A DNA stretch of 64,000 nt, from contig NC_037638.1 in assembly GCF_003254395.2 (NCBI RefSeq), positions 21,422,202-21,486,201 of the forward strand. Reading direction: 5' to 3'. Of the stretch, positions 51,060 through 62,918 are shown piece after piece. This DNA comes from Apis mellifera (Eukaryota; Arthropoda; Insecta; Hymenoptera; Apidae). A program made the position numbers and the translations under genes. Within the stretch, counting starts at the first letter, position 1. Every line of letters begins with the position of its first letter. The notes below the pieces were generated by a model. That model searched no databases. It was not told the DNA's origin and saw only the letters and a list, made by a program, of their open reading frames with translations.

Positions 51060-51359
51060 ACAGAAATTTTTCGATACGAAAACGGCTCCAGGAATTCGTC
51101 AGAGACGACGTCTGACGTCATCCTCGTGCCAGACTGGAGAACGGAGGTCACGTGTCGCGACGTCAAACGAAAACTCAATACTCGGCCAGTGCCGGTCCGG
51201 CCAATAAGCGTCGAAAGAACTCTCGCCGATCGACATACGATCCTAAGGCGCGTCAGTCGAGCCGCAACCGTTGAACGGTGAACATCGTGGCACGGTCGAT
51301 AACGATTTCGATTGTTTGTGAGTTTGCTTTTTAGTGAAACGGAATCAAAGGTGAACGAA
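51060..51359 (+). promoter_or_regulatory. Chd64: Chd64 promoter and 5' UTR region
   Basis: This GC-richer island lies directly upstream of the Chd64 start codon. It holds a perfect palindromic CRE, TGACGTCA, at 51113-51120, an E-box CACGTG at 51149-51154, a CCAAT box near 51207, and TCAGTC at 51253-51258 resembling an insect initiator. There is no TATA box at the expected distance. The 5' UTR would then be about 100 nt. Assignment of function is inference from motif and position. Confidence 0.5.
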
Positions 51360-51413
51360 ATGGCCAACAACAGGGCTACTAAGTCTGGATTTGCGGCGGA
51401 AGCGCAAAGAAAG
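51360..51413 (+). CDS. Chd64: Chd64 first coding exon
   Basis: The exon has 18 codons, starting at an ATG with A at -3 (AAATGG context). It ends R-K with donor AAG|GTAAAA in phase 0. The next exon, 10.6 kb away, starts in phase 0 with I-N-S-K-Y. The joined N-terminus A-E-A-Q-R-K-I-N-S-K-Y is characteristic of Chd64 and related transgelins. Confidence 0.9.
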
Positions 51414-54400
51414 GTAAAAAAAAAAAAAAAGAAAAAGTTTTTTTTAATACATATACGTACATGTTTTGTTCGATGATACATGACCTACTGCGAGACCATC
51501 CCTTATGGAATTCGACCTAGTAAGGGTGGTTGCGCGTGCGTATTACAAAGTTCATTGCACCTATGCTCTCGAAGATAAACGAATTATTTGTTCTGATAAA
51601 ATATAGTGGAAGTTTGGCGATATCGATTGCCGAGATTTAATTTAAATTCCTTGTTTCAGGTTTTTTTACTCGATCTGTCAGGAATTTTAGACTTGAGATA
51701 TCGTTTCTGTTGAATTCATTTCTTTTTTTTTTTTTTTATGATATAATAGATATTTCTATTAAAAAAAAATAGAAAGATGCAACGAACTTATAAACATTTT
51801 TATTATTCAAAAATTAAATCAAAATAATATTTAATCAAGTCTGATTGTCTTGTTGCTTATTTAAAAGATTAAAGAAGGAATTTAAAATCGGTAAATATTT
51901 TGACTGTTTGGAGGTTGAGGATCGTTGGAATAATTCATAGGTTTAACTTAGATTGTATGTATCTATGTATGCACGTACGTGACAATCATTCGTGTCTGCA
52001 GATTACAAAGCTCATGTCAGAGATATTTCATGACACTTATTGGAGAATAATCCCATGAGAATAATTACAATGCAGAGCGTGAAAGAATAACTGTTCACAG
52101 GTAAATCGTGACGTGATTTTGACATTCGAAATTGTTGATTTTTAATAAAATTAAATTAAATATTTATCTTCTTAAGAATTTCTCCTTTTAGAATTTTATC
52201 TCTAGCACTTGAAAATAAAATGATATAATCTTCTTTAATTAAATCGAATTCCTTTCCGATAAGTAAAAATTACAAAAATTTCCATAAAATTTCAACTTCA
52301 GTATAATAGGATCATCTTTATAAATCTTCATTTCCTATCTAATCTTCGAATCTTTATGTTCTATCTACCAAATAATTTCCTTACTCCAATACTTTATTAC
52401 AATATCAAATCTTTACGTAAATAAAATGCAAAATTACTACAATCCTCTTCGAATCATATTCGATCCAATCGCGTTTCGTTATCATCAAAAATTATTTGAT
52501 CAAAAAAAAAGTCTCCCAATTTCTCGCTTCACTTTTATCTCAAAATTTCTTCATTCAAATTCAAACAACACAACAACAAATAAAAAAATTCTTCTCGAAT
52601 CTTTCCGATCGTGCAAAGTTTAAAATCGAGTCATCTTTAAATGCAAAAAGAGAGGAAAAAAAGAAAGAAGAAAAAAAGGAAAAAGATTGCTAAACGGCAA
52701 TTTCATCGTGAACGGAAATGACAAATCGTAGATACGTCAAGGTACCGGAGGAGGAAAGAATTTGCAAGAAGATTATCGCGATTTCGATACGGTCGAAGAT
52801 TGTTTCCTTTCGTCACACCTGAGCATACGCCGCGTTTCCATCGAATTCGCCTCGGAGGGAACCGTGTTCGAAGCAACAGCTGCCGGCCGATCCCTTCCTC
52901 CTCCGAGAATTAAAACGAGACCCAGTTGCCAAAGAAGGGAGCGTCCCTCGACGAAACCCACCGGCCATGGTACACTTATCCTTTCGCCTCGAATCACCTT
53001 TATAACCATCCTAATATTTCTAGGTTGACCGCACGATACAGATACGGGGAATCGCCGAGTCTATTCTTGTTGCGCGTTGTACTCTTTCATAACATCGAAC
53101 AGTAGTATGACGTAGTTATGCTTTACGGGAGTTCATTCATGACGTTTGGGTTAAATTAACGTTTCACTGCAAATGTTTGGATGATACGGTAAGGAAAATA
53201 ATAATTTTTCAAATAATATATTTTTCATTTTGTATTGTATAAATATTTTATAAAAATTGCATTTTAAAGTTGTTTGGAAAAATATAAAAAAAAGCATTGG
53301 TATATTGTCATCATAAAAATAACATTCGGCTGCATTTATCTTCAAAACGTGTTAAAAAGTGAAATCGTATCGTCGTTAAGTAAAAAAAGGAAAAAAAACA
53401 CTTTACTAATGAAAAGGGAAAAGAGGCAATCTCAATTTTCCTAATTAGTAATTGATAAAAAAAACTGGAACAGAATCGTGTCATCCTCGAATATGGTATT
53501 GATACGACGAAAAATAACTCGATTCTCAAAAAAGAAGAAAGAAAAAGAAACGGTATGTTCATCTTCGTATCAAACAAGAAGGGAGGGGGAAAAAATGGAG
53601 CGAAATACAAAGGGTTTGTTGTACATTGGTTTCGAACTTGTTCTTTTTTTTTTTTTTTTTTTTTTTGTTTCTTTTCTTGAAACAATTAGCGAGCAACTAA
53701 TCTGAAGGACGCTCATTATTGCAGAGAAACGTATGTTCAATACGAAGATATCCTTATCGCTATTGGAATGCAATGGTTGGTTCACTATTTTTTTTTTCTT
53801 TTTTTTATTGATACAATGACGTTTATCCAACGAACTGAAAAAAGAAATCGAGATTCGTCATGTTCTAATAATGAAAAGATCTTTGAGAGGTAATTTTTTT
53901 TTTCAATTTTTTACGATTATAATATAAGATACGTTATCAGTGTGTGTGCGCTATGTCTCGCACAATTTATTCTAAATTTGTACCAAAATTAATCATTGCC
54001 AGAAATTGGCGCACAATATTAATTGCGGAGTGACGAGGAGAGTTCAACGATAGTATCATTATCGGTATTTCATATTCATCCCACGAATCTTTTATAATTA
54101 TTAGGTCAATCATTTCTATCATTTCTTGCTGTTACAAGTGTGAAATAGCAAAAATTGCAGAGAGTAATTATTATTCAAACTTGTGATAAGCTTGTCCAGT
54201 TATTATTACTCAATCATATTATTCATCGATAAAATTGTTATTCATATTCTAATACGAAACATTGCACGTACGTATAACGACAAAAGAGATGATAATAGGA
54301 TTCTCGTTATTCGATAAATACAATATGAATATAATGTATGATAATCAAGGCACAAATAGTTCGAGATAAATGTTCGTTGAATCTTTCTTAATTTTTTTTT

Positions 54401-57400
54401 TTTTTTTTTTATCAAATAGACAACATTCTTCAAATAAAATTTTCATTATCTATTATTATTTAATTTACTAATTATTTAATAAAAAATATTACGCTTTCGA
54501 GAATCCCAAGAAACATAATCTCGATAAAACGTTCCTTTTTTTGTTAATTTCCAAAAGTCACGCGATTACTTTTAATTCTAATCAGAAAACACGGCGCACC
54601 CTTATGATATATTTTTCGAGAGAATTCTAATTTCAATTCCCGTGTATCGTCCCCCACGATACACCATAAGGGAAGCATGTTTCGTTACAAAATAGACATA
54701 ACAATTATAGCCACGTGTTTCCGTGAACCAAGTGCGATGAATGTGCGGCATTATACTTGAGGCCTAAAAATAGGCGTGCTTCATCCCCGCGCGGAGGATA
54801 TCTGCATTAGCCACCGGAAACACTATAAAGTGGTTTCCGTTTTAGGAACGAATGGCTGAAGGCGATCTCGAGGAACACTCCTCTCTCCTTACCGCTATAT
54901 ATTTTCTTCCCAGGTTGCTTTTACAATCGATGTTGGTGGATTAACGATCGTAGACAGATTCTTCCAGCCTCCTTCGAGGAATTCTCACGTCCGCTGACCT
55001 TTCTTCCGTCGTTCGAATCTCCGCGCGTGGATCTTCGTTTCGTGACTGACGAAATAGATGGACGAACGAAATAATCCTTAGATATTTTTTTTTCAACATA
55101 AATAAATATACAAGTTGAATGGAGTACAGATATATAATAAGGGAGAATTAGAAGAAAAAAGATTAGTCCAATCAAATGAGTCTGAGCTTTTAAGAGCTTT
55201 TAGAGAAGAAAAAAGAAAGAAAAATCAAAGAAATGGAAGAAGAGAAGAATTTTCAATTATAATTGTTGAACGATCGTGGAATTTTTCTTCGTATAATTTC
55301 TTCCAAAGTTATCGTTCCGTTTTTTCCACTCTCGCAATTGCGATTTAAAATGGCGAATTACGAAGAACATGTTAGCAACGTAAATTTGTGCACAAATCAT
55401 TAGTTGACACGTGAGGCCGAGCATGGTAATAGAGGCGAAGGACACCAGCACAGTGCAATACAAATTCTCAGTTCGAGCGACTCGCGATACTGGGCTCGTT
55501 GGAATATCCTGCATCTGCATTCTGATCCTCGTTCTTTTTCGCCGGAGAATATATTCACAGGCCATCTCGACCGAGCAACCGATTCGTCTGATTCACCTTG
55601 AGAGATGTTGCACGAAGAAATCTCGATAGAATGTAACAGGCTGAAAGCCCGTTAGTTTGATGCGCCATCGACCGAATCGATCATCTATACGTGACTAATC
55701 ATAAACTCATAGACGAATAAGAAGGTTACGAATGGATTACGTGTTTTGAAATTTTTTAATCTGTGATAATTTACATAATTACAACTAATACTGACACAAT
55801 TTTTTTCAGGAAGAAATTCTCTAAAATTTAATGGAAAACATAAAGTTTCTCTTATATCGCTTTCGTGATATAATTATTTTTTTTCTAAATAAAGCGTTTC
55901 AAAATTCGATCATCGTCGTTGATAGATGCAAAGTGGTATTTAGAGAGAAGATCACCTCAAGATCCCATAATCGTGAAGTCTGTAGTTGTTGGGAGTAAAG
56001 TGTGGTGATAAAGTTTAAGTGCATGGGTTCCATGAAACTTTCTCTTGCCCGTGACTCATAGCCCGAGACGTTACATAGTTTCTTCCTTATGTCATATCTT
56101 CGTCAGTTATCAATTTAACCGAACGTTAATTATCGACGATGATGATTTATTACTTAATCGAACACCAACGAGACGTGTTACGAAATCGTGTTTCCAATCG
56201 AACGATATGGAAATGAAGTTTTACTTTTCGCGCGAGCCAATTCAATAGGGAATTGGTTCAACTTGAGATTTTTATCAGCGCTCGTTTTCCATCTCCAACT
56301 CTTGCATATTGCGTTTTCTCTTTTTAGATTTTTCCACGCGAAGATATAATCATCCCATAGCAAGATTTCTGACGGATTAATTAAACCAGTCCATATGCCG
56401 GCGAAAAATGACCGAGTTACGAAAGACCTTAAGAATCGACGCGTTCTTCCCCCTCGTGGCCTTGCGCTCCTTCAAATTAACAATCTCCGATTCCCACGAA
56501 CGGTGGAGGGAATTTCACGGTCGAGAAACAACCGTGAACTTCGCTTCAGACGCGATCAATTTCCATCCACGGGACGAAATCTTGTATGCTCATTAGTGCG
56601 GAAATCGCATTAATATTAATGAATCTCTTTTTGCTCTAATATCTCGTCGAGGTATGAATTTATGAAGGATGGGGGGAAAAAAAAGAAAAAGAAATGAAAA
56701 ATCAGAAACATGTTGGTCCTCATCCGCTCCGATGAGGCTTGGAACAATACTCTTGTTTGTCGAAGTGGCCCATCAATATAGGTTATCGCGATGCTTCCAA
56801 ATGACAACGTGAGTCATGGATGAATCATCGTAATCAAAATTTTTCACGCAATGCAAGCCGAGCTTTCATAAATTTATTATTTAAATTCTCTCTCTTTCTC
56901 TCTCTGTGAGAAAATCTGTATTAAAAGTTTTTCTCTTTTTCCTAATAATTTCAATTCGTTTAATCAAAATTGCGCGGAATCCGGACAGATTGAAATCTTG
57001 AGATCATCGGTTTTGTATTCGAACAAGGGTGACGCAAATTTAATAGGCTCAGTTGAAATAAAGTGGCGAAATGGATTAAACCAATGTCCCGTAACGATTG
57101 TATAACCGTGCAATCGTACTTACGTTGGACGGTAAATCAACTTACAAAGTTCCACATACGATAAGTATTGACGGTGTCTTACCTGTTCGGGCTTCATCTC
57201 GTTTAGAGATCCTTATATGGCCTGCAACCTTCGAGCAGGCTCACGTTTGAAAATACACAATTATTTATCTCTGTTGTGGAATCATGTTGCGGAATTACGC
57301 AATCATGACGACTCTTGAAGTGGGTCAACGATTTTTCTGAATATAAAATGCGATTTTTTTCCTTTCTTTTTTTTTTTTTAAATATTTAACTCGTCAATAA

Positions 57401-60400
57401 AATTAGATGTTTAATTTCTAAGAGAGCCATCTTTCGAAACTCTACGATGGAGATGAATCGAACACGATAATCGTAAATTCTAATGCTTCAGGAATGTTTA
57501 GATTTTTATATATATAATAAAAAGTATGTTAGATCGAACGAAAAGAAGAGATAGAAATACGTCGAAGGAAATTGCGATTGAAAGAAAAAATGAAGAAAAT
57601 TTGATTAATAAATGAATCTGTATTAGAAAGTGGATCGTTCATGTTTAAATGAATCTAGATTGAAAAAAGTGATCGTTTATCGTTTAAGGAAAATCGTTAT
57701 ACGATCGAGGAGAAAAAAAAATCTTTTATCAGAGATTTCGACATCAATATGGAAACTTGTCAAACAAGGGACAATCTTTAAATGCAGTTCTCCTTGTGCT
57801 CGCGATCAAGGTGATTCGATTTAATCATGCGCGATTATTTCGTTTCTTTTTTTTTTTTTTCCTCTTGATTCTCGTGATGAAATATCCTCTTTCGTATTTT
57901 TACATATTTCCATTGTCATGTGACATTACTGAATTAAATGTAAAAAATTGAAAAGCACAATTCGATGTGTAATCGATCTGTAATTATTATTACATTGGTG
58001 ATTTGAAACTTCCAACAGGTGCAAAATTTAAACAGTTTCAAGCTTTGATATCAGCTCGATATCAATTTGATATTTATTCTCTAATAATTGATTGATAGTT
58101 TTCTAAAAAATTGTATGGATTCAAATCTTTCTTATCATTTAATCGATAAGTAATATAAATGTAAACTTGAAAACTTATCGTTACACCGATAAATATCATC
58201 GATATTTATTCATATCGATCGATTGCTCAATCATCTTAATCATCTTATTACCGCAAGAATTGTTATTAATGAAAAAATAATTCGTTTCAATCTAGTAAAA
58301 ATTGGCAGCTTCTTCATAATAGAAAACTCCTATCAAATAAATTGAATACAATGACATTATCCATCTGTATAAAATAAAATCTGCAATATAAAATATAGTT
58401 ATTAAAATTATAAAAAATTCAAAGAGGATTTCGAATTAATTATCTCGATTTATCTCGTCGATCAAATGAACAAGGTATCGTTACTTGTCCAAGTTCGCAA
58501 GTTGGTTAACAACGTTAATTCTACGGCCAATAAATTAATCTAAGTGTACTCTGTGTAACAAGGAAAACGATTTTGCTGGCGGCAGCATCTTGGTGAAGAG
58601 CAATTCCTTCAATTTGCCCACTGGTTCATTGATAGCCAAGCCTTTGACCCATTTTTCATGACCGTGAACGAGCTAGGGAGCCATTAAAAGCGTCATTGTC
58701 ACACAACTACTAGAAAGACACGAAACGATTCTTTAATTGCAAACACTTGCCCTGCTAACCGACGTACACTTATGCTTGGAACAGTCTACGATACAAGTAA
58801 GTAATTTTTTTTTGCAAAATATGTATTTTTTTTCGATAATAAAAAGCTTAATAAAGCTGAACATTTAAAGTCAGTCGATAAATTGATGTTATTATTATTA
58901 AATTGGATACAATATATATCATTTTTTGAATTTAAATTTCAAGTTTCATTCATAAGGGATAAAAGTAATTTTTAAATATTTTGATTACTTATTAGATATT
59001 TTAATTATTTGATAAATAATTACTATTGATAAATAGAGACGAAATAAAACTGGGCAGCGTCATTTCAAGTTTCCCGAGATATCTAATCGAACAAAGATCA
59101 GTGATCAAATAGAATTATTCAAATCCTATCGATTATCGTGTTATTGATAATTGCATATTTTTCCATCAAAATATATTTATTAAATTTACTATCGATGTAA
59201 AAGTTCTTCGAACAAAGAAAAGAAATGGCATCTAAATTTGAGGAACGAGCGTACTTTTCTGAAGTGGCACAAATCAGAAAGAGAAGAAAAATTATATCTG
59301 CGAGGATTCAGCTGCAACCCCGCATAATTTTGAATAGAATAAATTCCACACCACACCCTTCAAACTCGTTTGAGAAGATCTCGGCTTCAACATTTTGTGT
59401 GGTATGCAATTGGGCAAAGGTAACTTTCTTGAAATTTAATGCGACAAAAAGCATTATCATATTCGATTATTTTTTTTTTTTTATATAAATATTTAAAAAA
59501 TTCTTCGTTACAAATTCGAGGAACAAAATGATCAAAGAATTAAGTTTATCAAAATTTATTAACATTGAAAGTTTTATTCTCTCATATTTAATAATGTAAT
59601 AAATATAAAAAAGAAAGACATAACGATACATACATAGAAATATAACTAGGACGGAGAAAATCGCAAAGCAACTAATGATGTGTTCGTATGCAAATGGGCT
59701 CTCAAATGGAAATTACAAGCTTAGAAGACTCATCAATGTTGTGATCTCGTATTAAATAATCCAAAAAGCGGTTTTTTAATCGTATTGCTCGATATTGTTT
59801 CTATTCGATCGGCTTAAACTGCTCTATCACTTCTTTAACGCATTTCTCGCATATCATTTTTTTCTTCACGTTAATGAAATTATCATGCGCTTACTTAATA
59901 CCTAAATATAGAATTCGCATCGTGCTCTACATCGTGGGTTTATATCACGAGATATAAGGGAGGAGATAGCGAAGTCCGCTGCTTCCGAATGTTATCGTTG
60001 GATATGACAAAAATTGTAGAGAGAAAGAAACACTTGCAACGACAATAATTTACCTGTTATCGTTTCTTAAACGTTCATAAATTTTAATAAGAATTTTTAT
60101 TATTATTATTTTTTTTTCTTCTTTTTATGAAAAATATTCTCGAAGAAATATAGAAATGTAATATTTTATAATCTTTCGATACATTAATCCTTATTTGCCA
60201 TTTATTGTTTATTAAATATCGAAAATATCTAAATTATCGTTATCGAACGATTATAGTAGAGAATTTTTTTTATGATAACAATATTGTTTGAAAACATTGT
60301 TACGAAAACGAAAAAGTAAGGCTTAGAATATGATTAATGAGTAGTAAACGAGGTGTCTTTACATTGAAACAAGATAGGTTTAAATGGAAAAAAGTTTGCT

Positions 60401-60662
60401 TGTACACAAAAATATCGTTTCCTTTGTCTTCCAGATAATCAGGTAATAAATAAAATGAAATAACAATAAGACACGTTCGAGGAAAAAGAAATTTACTTTT
60501 AATTTAACGATCGTCATTATTCATATTAATGATATATTGTAATTGCTTATGCATATATTTATTTCGCGGACTAGGTGTCAAACGTTAACAGACTGAATGA
60601 CGGTTTGGTGAAAGTGAATACTTTCAGCGTGATATTTCTTCATAACAAAATTGCCCATTGTT

Positions 60663-60701
<39 letters not shown>

Positions 60702-62918
60702 CTGAGTATAAAAAAAACACGTCATTTTTGTAATTTAAAAATAATACTTTTAATCCCTGTATATAATTATACAGATTATTCGATAAAACTTTCTGTATAA
60801 ATTCAACTTAATATATTCTAAAAATATATATATAAAAAGAAAAGGAAAAATATCTCAGGAGAAAATCGCATCTGCGACTTAGCAAGATTACCAGAACTCA
60901 TATATATATATATATATACTTCCAGTATATTATTCTAATTGTATCGATCAAGAGACTGGTGAGTTTTACGAGGCACGTGAAATATATCACGATCAAGACA
61001 CCGTATGGCTAACGGAATATGCATACTGCATCGGGATGAATACGACGATCCATGCTTACGAACCTCTCCTTTTTAGGTAGCCTTTACGTGAATAACTGTG
61101 CGCCCATTACGCGTTCTCCACGGGCTTTAGGATACACGAGGAGTTCGTCGAGTTGTTGGCGTGCTCGTTCATAATCGTCTTTTATAAGATCGTGAACTCG
61201 GGAAACGAGTTCCGTATTTAAAAGAATTCCTGAACTTTATTTTCAAGTTAGAAGATCTTTTTTTTCTTGGGTCGAATTAAATTTCTCCTCGATTTATTAA
61301 ATGATATTTTCTCGTAAACAGATAAGCATCTCGCGGTATGCGTTGCGTATTCTTTGCGAAAGGAAAGGAATAAAATTTGCTTTTGAGAAGTTTTACAGCC
61401 AATAGAAGAATAAATTGAGATACGTTTTCAATCTTCTTGAACAATACGAAAAATTTCTTCGAAACTGCTTGCATTCATGGACAAGATTTGCGAGGTACCA
61501 CGAAGGAACAACGAATGAAGTGTTTAAACAAGTTGGGTCAGTGACTCCGGCCACGCTTGTGTCGCAGACCCTACAGGATGTGTTACTTGGATCACTGGCA
61601 CATCGCATAATTAATAACAGGCAGTCGGTAATGGCTCGTGCCCCTTACTTGAAAGATCGACGAGAATCTCGTGAAATCTTGGTCGTGATAAAATATGAAT
61701 CAAAATAACTAATTTCTCTTGTAATCTAAAATATAATAATATATTAATAAAAATTTAGTTTTTATTTTCCTCTCTTAATTTTATTTTATTTAATAATTTC
61801 ATTACAATAGAATCTGATTCATTTTAAGAAACAGACAATTCCTACAATAAATAAAATTCATTTAATAAGAATTCAGATAAGTATTTAGATTAATTTTAGA
61901 TCTGATAAATGGAGTTCAAATGGATAAATGGAATTTTACTGTCCTTCTATTATGCAAAGAAAATTTGATGATCTTTACTGATTAACATAAATGCATTTCT
62001 GTTACAGATTAATAGCAAATACAGCGAGGAATTGGCACAAGAATGTTTGGAATGGATCAAAACGATCACCGGTGAGAATATAAACACTAACGGAGACATG
62101 GACAATTTTTATGAAATTTTGAAAGATGGAGTCCTTCTTTGCAAGTAGTTACACTTTACTAAACAATTAATTTTCTTTCAATTTTTTGAAATGATAATTA
62201 ATCATTATTTTTTTTTTTTCAGATTGGTGAATGATATTAAAGAAGGATCCGTGAAGAAAGTTAACAAGACCAGTTTGGCATTTAAATGTATGGAGAACAT
62301 CAATGCGTTCCTCGAGGCAGCCAGAACATTAGGTGTCCCAGCCCAAGAAACCTTCCAAACTGTTGATCTTTGGGAAAGACAAAATCTCAATTCAGTCGTA
62401 ATTTGTTTGCAATCTCTCGGTAGAAAGGTATATATAAATATATATATGCATATATGAGATTTTTTTTCTCTTTCAAAAAGATTTTTCTCTTTCAGACCAT
62501 AATTACAATCATTCAAAACTTTCCTTTTATATGAATTCCTTTGAAATTTCAATGTTTTATCTATATTGATATCATTTAAATTAGAAATAAAATTAATGGA
62601 CAATGATTGAGATATGAAAATATTTTTATGTAAAAAAGTTCTTTATTAGTTGTAATTAGTCATTTATAAAAAATTAATTTTTGAAGATCTATTATAATTA
62701 TCTATTTATAATTTTAATTAATACATAATTACAATTTTCATTTGTAGGCGGGTAATTATGGCAAACCAAGCATCGGACCAAAAGAAGCGGACAAAAATAT
62801 ACGTAATTTTACTGAAGAACAATTAAGGGCTGGACAGGGTGTAATTAGTTTACAATATGGCAGTAATAAAGGTGCTAATCAGAGTGGCATTAATTTCGGG
62901 AATACTAGACATATGTAA
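51360..62918 (+). CDS. Chd64: Calponin/transgelin-family protein, Chd64 orthologue (spliced gene model, 4 coding exons)
   Basis: Chd64 is a small actin-binding calponin-like protein of insects. In Drosophila it has also been reported as a partner of FKBP39 in juvenile hormone and ecdysone signalling. Exons: 51360-51413, 62008-62144, 62223-62427, 62748-62918. The joined length is 567 nt, 188 residues plus stop, matching the family length as I recall it. A single calponin-homology domain covers about residues 25-130, including L-K-D-G-V-L-L-C-K and D-L-W-E-R-Q-N-L. One calponin repeat lies at about 160-188 (I-S-L-Q-Y-G-S-N-K-G), and the C-terminus is N-F-G-N-T-R-H-M. The N-terminus M-A-N-N-R-A-T-K-S-G and the C-terminus fit Chd64 better than Mp20. 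All introns are GT-AG; the first is 10.6 kb. The gene converges with the minus-strand gene at 63.8 kb. Confidence 0.93.
54764..54773 (+). promoter_or_regulatory. MEF2-type site in Chd64 intron 1
   Basis: CTAAAAATAG is a perfect match to the muscle MEF2 consensus YTAWWWWTAR. It lies inside a GC-richer island and is flanked by GGC on both sides. In an AT-rich window such a site can arise by chance. Confidence 0.4.
60665..60699. repeat. TA microsatellite in Chd64 intron 1
   Basis: (TA)n of about 17 units. A shorter (TA)n run lies at 60901-60918. Confidence 0.92.
62008..62144 (+). CDS. Chd64: Chd64 second coding exon: start of calponin-homology domain
   Basis: The acceptor is TGTTACAG and the donor TGCAA|GTAGTT; phase 0 in, 2 out; residues 19-63. 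It includes E-C-L-E-W-I-K and D-N-F-Y-E-I-L-K-D-G-V-L-L-C-K, the first conserved helices of a type-3 CH domain. Confidence 0.95.
62223..62427 (+). CDS. Chd64: Chd64 third coding exon: remainder of calponin-homology domain
   Basis: The acceptor is TTTTTCAG and the donor AGAAAG|GTATAT; phase 2 in, 0 out; residues 64-132. It contains F-K-C-M-E-N-I-N-A-F-L, G-V-P-A-Q-E-T-F-Q-T-V-D-L-W-E and V-V-I-C-L-Q-S-L-G-R-K, the conserved second half of the CH domain. The preceding intron is only 78 bp. Confidence 0.96.
62748..62918 (+). CDS. Chd64: Chd64 terminal coding exon: calponin repeat
   Basis: The acceptor is TTTGTAG; phase 0 in; residues 133-188. It encodes P-S-I-G-P-K-E-A-D-K-N, F-T-E-E-Q-L-R-A-G-Q, then one calponin repeat, ending N-T-R-H-M and TAA at 62916-62918. 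The single calponin repeat places the protein in the transgelin/SM22 class, not with multi-repeat calponins. Confidence 0.96.
   Translation, partial: AGNYGKPSIGPKEADKNIRNFTEEQLRAGQGVISLQYGSNKGANQSGINFGNTRHM

Larger units (their letters stand above)
51414..62007 (+). other. Chd64: Chd64 first intron
   Basis: A 10.6 kb AT-rich intron with discrete GC-richer islands at about 52.74-53.10, 54.58-55.06, 55.38-55.70, 58.55-58.80, 59.22-59.42, 60.88-61.24 and 61.48-61.69 kb. Long poly-T runs occur at 53.65, 53.79 and 54.39 kb. The islands are candidate enhancers or alternative exons. Confidence 0.85.

Noticed and set aside
51360..62918. Assignment of the calponin-like gene to Mp20
   Set aside because: The N-terminus and the N-F-G-N-T-R-H-M end fit Chd64 better; Mp20 has a different N-terminus and a longer C-terminal extension, as far as I recall.
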